Part shown: one piece after another, positions 59,119-64,000 of the stretch
How positions within the stretch are numbered: the stretch's first letter is position 1
Layout of the letters: each line of letters opens with the position of its first letter
Assembly (NCBI GenBank): GCA_002118135.1
Contig: BDIU01000005.1
Span: forward strand, 1 to 64,000
Length of the DNA: 64,000 nt
Direction: 5' to 3'
Source of the DNA: Trebouxia sp. TZW2008
Taxonomy: Eukaryota; Chlorophyta; Trebouxiophyceae; Trebouxiales; Trebouxiaceae
Notes under the pieces: generated by a model
Told to the model about the DNA's origin: nothing
What the model saw: the letters and a program-made list of their open reading frames with translations, nothing else
Database searches by the model: none
Translations under genes and position numbers: made by a program

Positions 59119-61739
59119 TTATGCACTCATTGTTGCTGCTGCTTTGCCTTGCTGTTGCATTTGCAGGGCCTCTGCAGTCAGGTCTGTCAGGCTTGTGAAG
59201 ATTCGGCTCTTGCGCATGCTCTTCTTGTTGGGCATGCTGCGGGAGTCCCTTCTGTCAGTCAAGGGCCATCTAGGTCGCACATCGAGCATCGCTGCATCTG
59301 GATCTGGCTGAGCTGTATCCCACAGGCCCAACTGTAGTCTGCAACCAGCAATCTTCTTCAGCAACTCAAAGACACAAAGCATGATGCCCAAGACCAGACA
59401 AAGACAGCAGCTGTCAGCATGTAAACAGTGGTGCAGCGTGATTGCGACACTTACTGCATTCATCAGTCAGTCTGGCAGGTTGGCATGCATACAAGACAGC
59501 ACTTTAGAGGCTGCATAGTATTCAACAACAAGGACAGGCATGAGATCAACACTGATGCATGTGATATCTTGAAGCCAAGGCAGTGTTGCATGGTGTCATA
59601 GCCCTGTACCGCAGCAGCTGCTGTGCAGAAGGATCTTACCTCTCAATACCTGCCCAGGCAACCATGACTCCATTGTCTGTACAAAGGCGAGCTGGTGGGC
59701 ACACCAGTGTCAAGCCCGCTTCTTGTGCTACTTGATCCAAAGATTGCCTCAGCATCTGATTGCATGCAACTCCCCCCGCAACGACTAAGCTTTGCAGCTC
59801 TGGGTGGCTCTTTTTCGCCCATGCAGCTGCTCGTCGACAACGCTCTGTCAGGTGTGTGATGGCAATGCGCTGGAAAGATGCGGCAATGTCTGCCCTTGTC
59901 TGCACAGCCCAAGTCTGTCACTACTGCTGTCATGCTGAAAGAGGGTCAGTATCCTTACCAACAAGGGAGACGACCTTACAACCGAGGTGCAAGACTTTTT
60001 GAGAGAACAGCAACAGTAGAAAGCCAAACAGCAGCATGAGAGGCACCTAGTTGCGCCACTACTGGTCTCTGGGAGAACGAGCATCAACCTTTGCAGCAGG
60101 CAAGCATGAATAAAACAATGCAAAGCTGACGGTGGACATGGCATCAATACACTGCATGCACTGAGAACAGCACCTGTTCATTTTCAGCTGTAGCTTCACC
60201 GGGCGCTTCTGCTTGTATCGCTAATCTGACGCTGTTTTTGAGTCCAGCATAGCTGAAGTTGCAATCAGTTTTGGTCCGCAGGGGTATTGTAAAAGGGTAT
60301 CTGTGCGGGTCACCCTTTCTTGCAAAAGCTTCCAAGGCAGCACCGCCATTGGGGTGCAACCTAAGACCCAGCAGCCGTGCTATTTTATCAAAAGCTTCTC
60401 CTGCACATGATAGGCAGCGGTCGCTGACAACAATTTTCTTCTGTGTGTGGTATGACATAGATTGCCTACAGCATGCCATCAACAGAGCTGCTGCGCTCAG
60501 GTGTTTTGTGTAGCATAACAGAGCTGCTGCTTGCAGGTGTTTTGTATAGCATAACAGAAGCAAAAGGCTGTTGAACCGCACGCAGCACAAAGCCCAGGTG
60601 GAGGTGACAAATTCGCCAGGTATATGCAGCAAACCTAAAGATGCTGGACAGCACCAAGGCCTTCATAAATGTTACAAACAGCTGACATTGCAGACAACTG
60701 GTGAATTTTGGACAATTTTGGTAATGAGGGTTGTGGCAATACAGATCGTCACATTGCTGGCAATACACAGAGACAGACACATGCAGCATACCTACTGAAT
60801 CATCAAGGGTAGAGCCCATGAGGGTGTAATCTCCAACAGCATGTGCCACTAGAAGCATGTTGTGGCCTCCAGACACCAGCATGCTCAGGAATGGGAACTG
60901 CACATTGGCGCCCAATCGTCCTACCAAAGCATGTGCTTCCATGTGGTGCACTGGCACCAATGGCAAGCCATATTGATGCGCCAGCTGATGTGCTTTCTTG
61001 ACTCCAACCTGCAATCGCAGCAGCTCAGCTTTGGGCCGTAAGCAATGCATGCCTGAGCTCCCTCGCACGCCCAAGACATACTTGATCACTGCCTCAGGAC
61101 CAGCCAGATGAGACATCAGGCCTGCTCTGCTTGCATAGTCCTTGCAAAAAATTTGTAGCGTGCTTTCAAAGATGCACAGATGGTTGAGAGCAGCAGCAGC
61201 TGCAAAGACTGCCAAGCATGCAGACCAAGATCATAACAGCAAGTGCTGCTTACATGGAGACAAGGACTCAATCCTGGCCCAATTGAGACAGCAATAGCTT
61301 GTAAATCGCTGGCTGACACCCCAGCCTGTTGCAGTGATTGTTGAACACAGTTCTCCATTGCAGCCTTGTGAGCCTCCATAGCAAGGTTTGGCACAACACC
61401 ACCATATGCTGCATGAATGTCCACCTGCAACCCAAAGCACGTTTTGCCACTTAGTCAGTGCTCGGGAACGACAGTGCAGGTTGTGCAGAAGAAGCCAACC
61501 TGGTTCACTATGACATCGCTGAGGACGCGTCCAGCACTGCTGACAACTGCAACGCCTGTGTCATCACAGCTTGTTTCTATACCAAGTACTAGATCCTTGA
61601 GACCTGCACAGACCAGATATTCAGTTGTCCTGAGGCTTTTGAGGCAGGGAAGGAGCGATGTTGAGCTGCTGTGGCGGAAGCGGCGTACTCGTGCATGCTG
61701 AGACTGTCCGGGAACGGGGGTGATGGCAATTCGTGACAT
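59119..61739 (-). CDS. GCP1: Organellar tRNA N6-threonylcarbamoyladenosine transferase (GCP1/OSGEPL1/Qri7)
   Basis: This TsaD/Kae1-family enzyme transfers threonylcarbamoyl to A37 of ANN-decoding tRNAs in mitochondria or plastids. Six exons close in phase (high to low): 61500-61739, 61254-61424, 60792-61008, 60174-60400, 59640-59899, 59119-59338, giving 444 aa (Arabidopsis GCP1 480). Residues 1-50 are basic and Ser-rich, a likely organelle presequence. Then come LVLGIETSCDDTGVAV, DIHAAYGGVVPNLAMEAH, the metal site VHHMEAHALVGRL, SMLVSGGHN, LHPNGGAALEAFA, NFSYAGLKN, LVVAGGVACN and LCTDNGVMVAWAGIER. The plant-type tail LDVRPRWPL...MRKSRIFTSLT separates it from the cytosolic KEOPS Kae1. The frame is open upstream but only from a TTG. 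Confidence 0.96.
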
Positions 61740-62805
61740 TGCGGGCAGTTTCCGCTCTATGTTGCTGCAAGCTGCAAAATGCAAGCTTCAAAAGTTTGGG
61801 TTGCATACTCCGCGAATCGGCAAAACGGGTTACGTCAAACAGTGATGTGAGCATGACGCACAGAAGTGGCGGACCTGCACGGCAAGTGCAGCGCAAGACC
61901 ACGTTCCCGGAAGCGAAACAGTTTGAAAGCACTTCGTGTTGTGAGCACAAATGACGCTGCCGTCATATGTTGTTACATGCATTCTAAATCACTTGGCTGC
62001 TCACAACTTTTATTGCATCAATTGTTGGTGACCTTTGACGGCTCTTCGTTCCTTGTCTATTAAGCAACGAAGCTTTTAGTCTAGAATGATTCGTCCCTGC
62101 ATAGCGTCACTGTGGTCGCCACATGGCCATGAAGACATGCCTCGCTGACATGCCTGTCAGCATGGCATGCTGCATGGGACATTTATCAAAGATTTGCCAG
62201 CACTCATTCAACAGTGACTGTTCTTTGCTTTCTGTACAACAAGGCCGGTGAGGGATTCACGCACATGAGTCGTTACTGCAAGTCGTGATGCAGTGACGAA
62301 CCCTGTTACAAGGTCGTGTAAACAGCTGATATCTGCATGATTTGTCCAGAACTCACTGACTAGCAATCAAAGGCAAAGTTAAGACGCATTCAAAGCTTAC
62401 TGAACATTGTCAAAAGCATGCATGTTGAAGGTGTTCAATTCAAAGCACGTGTCAATCGGTAAACAACACTACTATCTTTCAAGAAGCGCCAAAATGAAAT
62501 GCTCTTGTATCAAAGAAAGCTTGACCATATCTACTTAAACTGAAAAGCTCAAGGGAGAACAGCATAGCAAGCAGGCTGGACAGCACTGCATAGGCAGTCA
62601 CATCAGCACAGTTGAATTGTTTCTGTATATCTACTCAATTCCTTGTTCATTCAAAGCTCGAGAGGCTAGGCTAAACTCTGAGCAGCTCAAGTAGAGCTGT
62701 GACAAATCTTGACACCATACTGCTGTGACTGTAATCTCCACAATTGAACAGCAAAAGCGAGTGCATACGTATGGTAGTAGCAGCGTGTGAAATAGGACAT
62801 CAGCA
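61740..62805. other. Intergenic between GCP1 and the CCCH gene
   Basis: This 1-kb region holds the GCP1 promoter and the 3' flank of the CCCH gene. I see no supported gene, RNA or repeat. Frames at 61733-62063 on the plus strand have no family resemblance. Confidence 0.4.
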
Positions 62806-63904
62806 TCAAACGTAAATATCCAGAGCATCTGCATAATGATTTGCAGCAAAAACGGAACCATCACGCACAGAGTTCAGAGCAGCCTGCAAGGCTGCCTGAG
62901 ATACTTCACTGGTGGCCATCTCCCCAACATTGAACAGTGCTGACATTGCGCGAATACGCTCCACATACGACACCTCTGCAGGAGCCTGAGCAGTATCTGC
63001 AGGTTGCAACAGGCCGAATCAGGGTGCTGCAGAGAACAGACATAGAGTACCTATGACACGCAGCATCAAAATGCTGGTGATGGCCATGCTGACAGTGAGC
63101 TGACATGACACATTTCCTTGCAACCTACAGCTTGTGTAAAGTGTTGCCACTGCCAAGGGCCAAATGCAGCACAACCAGTGTTGACAGTGCAGCTGATGGT
63201 CATGCAAGGATGCCCATTACCACACATAAAGGGCTGCACCTGATGCCTCAATGCGGCCATTGGTTTTGCTTTTAGCCGTGGTGGCAGAGGGGTGACCGGG
63301 GGGAGGGGGTCCAGGAGGGGGGCGAGGGCCAGGGGGACGCGGCCCAGTGCCATTCATCATAGGGGGTTTGCTTGCCACGAAGCCTGCCATATTACCATTA
63401 CTTGCCTGCACAGATGAAAGAGTCAGCAATGAAGCCAAGATCTGCAGTTTCAGTCCCATTTCCCAGAAGCACGTGCAAGCCTGCACATATAGTGTGGATG
63501 CCCGTAGCGCTTTCCACATGCAACAGACAGACATCTCATGACAGCATGCACACAGCATAGCTATGTTGATTTGATGATGCCTGTAGATGTAGCCTTGCAT
63601 GACTCAAAAGCATACACCGCTAATATATTATCAAAATATTGTCTATGTCGCCAGGTGCAGCACAAATGAAGAACTTCCAAGTTCAAATGGGAAAAAGGCT
63701 CTTCCTGCAAGCAGAACAGCAGCCATACCGTGACGCTGCCTTTCTCTCTCAAGTCTTGGTAGCCATGAGCATAGTGACACCGGTCACCATAAGGGCAGTC
63801 ACCAAACTGCATGAACTTGTCACAGAGCCTGGTCTTGAAAAAGATTTCTCGGCTTGAAGGCTGAGCATCCTTTGAGTCACCATTGGATGAAGGACCAGCA
63901 CCAT
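62806..63904 (-). CDS. CCCH zinc finger protein, 3' part (5' end outside window)
   Basis: CCCH fingers of this type bind AU- or U-rich RNA. Three exons are visible (high to low): 63729-63904, 63240-63405, 62806-62996, joined in phases 0 and 1. The first begins at an acceptor (GCGCTGCAG) in phase 1, so at least one exon lies beyond position 64000. The finger is RLCDKFMQFGDCPYGDRCHY plus AH, with C-x8-C-x5-C-x3-H spacing, preceded by FFKT. It is followed by a Gly/Pro-rich stretch (GPRPPGPRPPPGPPPP) and a helical C terminus (VERIRAMSALFNVG). Plants have short CCCH proteins with a similar layout, but I cannot assign a specific member. Confidence 0.85.
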
Positions 63905-64000
63905 CTGCAGCGCACGTCAATAAGTCATTTATGCAGTAATCTTATGGAGTGTCAACATCATACTTTGCAACTCATGATGTCCATGTTAACGCTGTTCCAG

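Noticed and set aside
1..64000. tRNA, rRNA or snRNA genes
   Set aside because: I scanned for T-loop motifs and conserved rRNA stretches and saw none convincing. A covariance-model search would be decisive.

Overview
This is nuclear DNA from a green alga, most likely a ciliated streptophyte alga; the lineage is inference. Thirteen protein-coding genes can be reconstructed exon by exon. All but one are split, together by about 95 short spliceosomal introns. A plastid-targeted photosystem I subunit (PsaG), a plastid-type alpha-amylase, a plant-type phosphorelay HPt protein, a CBP60-type protein and a ZYP1-like meiotic protein point to Viridiplantae. BBS7, a BBSome subunit, points to a lineage that still makes cilia. 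There is no sign of bacterial, viral or organellar DNA.

Layout. 390-5558 (+) ZYP1-like transverse filament protein. 5699-12483 (-) BBS7. 13076-19217 (-) plastidial alpha-amylase. 20069-20518 (+) intronless HPt protein, divergent from the amylase. 21505-25263 (-) CTU2 for tRNA thiolation. 26228-33738 (-) CBP60-like protein. 35661-35978 (-) weak LRR-like ORF. 36534-38213 (+) GID8. 38848-43228 (+) zinc finger-UBA-PUB protein. 43992-44513 (-) PsaG. 45143-48350 (-) quinone-reductase-like MDR enzyme. 49034-58274 (-) COG5. 59119-61739 (-) organellar tRNA t6A enzyme GCP1/OSGEPL. 62806-63904 (-) 3' part of a CCCH zinc finger gene that runs off the right edge. The genes are unrelated housekeeping, signalling and meiotic genes. 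There are no operons and no pathway cluster, although two tRNA-modification genes (CTU2, GCP1) are present.

The most striking feature is in the introns. In at least six genes (BBS7, amylase, CTU2, CBP60-like, UBA-PUB and above all COG5) introns contain tandem, decayed copies of the edge of a neighbouring exon together with its splice site. Copies of an exon's 5' edge with its acceptor always lie upstream of the real exon. Copies of a 3' edge with its donor always lie downstream. Some have become arrays, such as seven copies of a ~100-bp unit in BBS7 and five ~205-bp units in COG5. This fits intron growth by tandem duplication across a single splice boundary, which splicing can tolerate. A short interspersed MITE-like element (three or four copies), several microsatellites and four GC-AG introns complete the picture.

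Exon models were made by eye from reading-frame phase and recalled family sequences. The phases close in every gene listed as complete except for one unresolved exon junction in the CBP60-like gene. Transcript data were not available.
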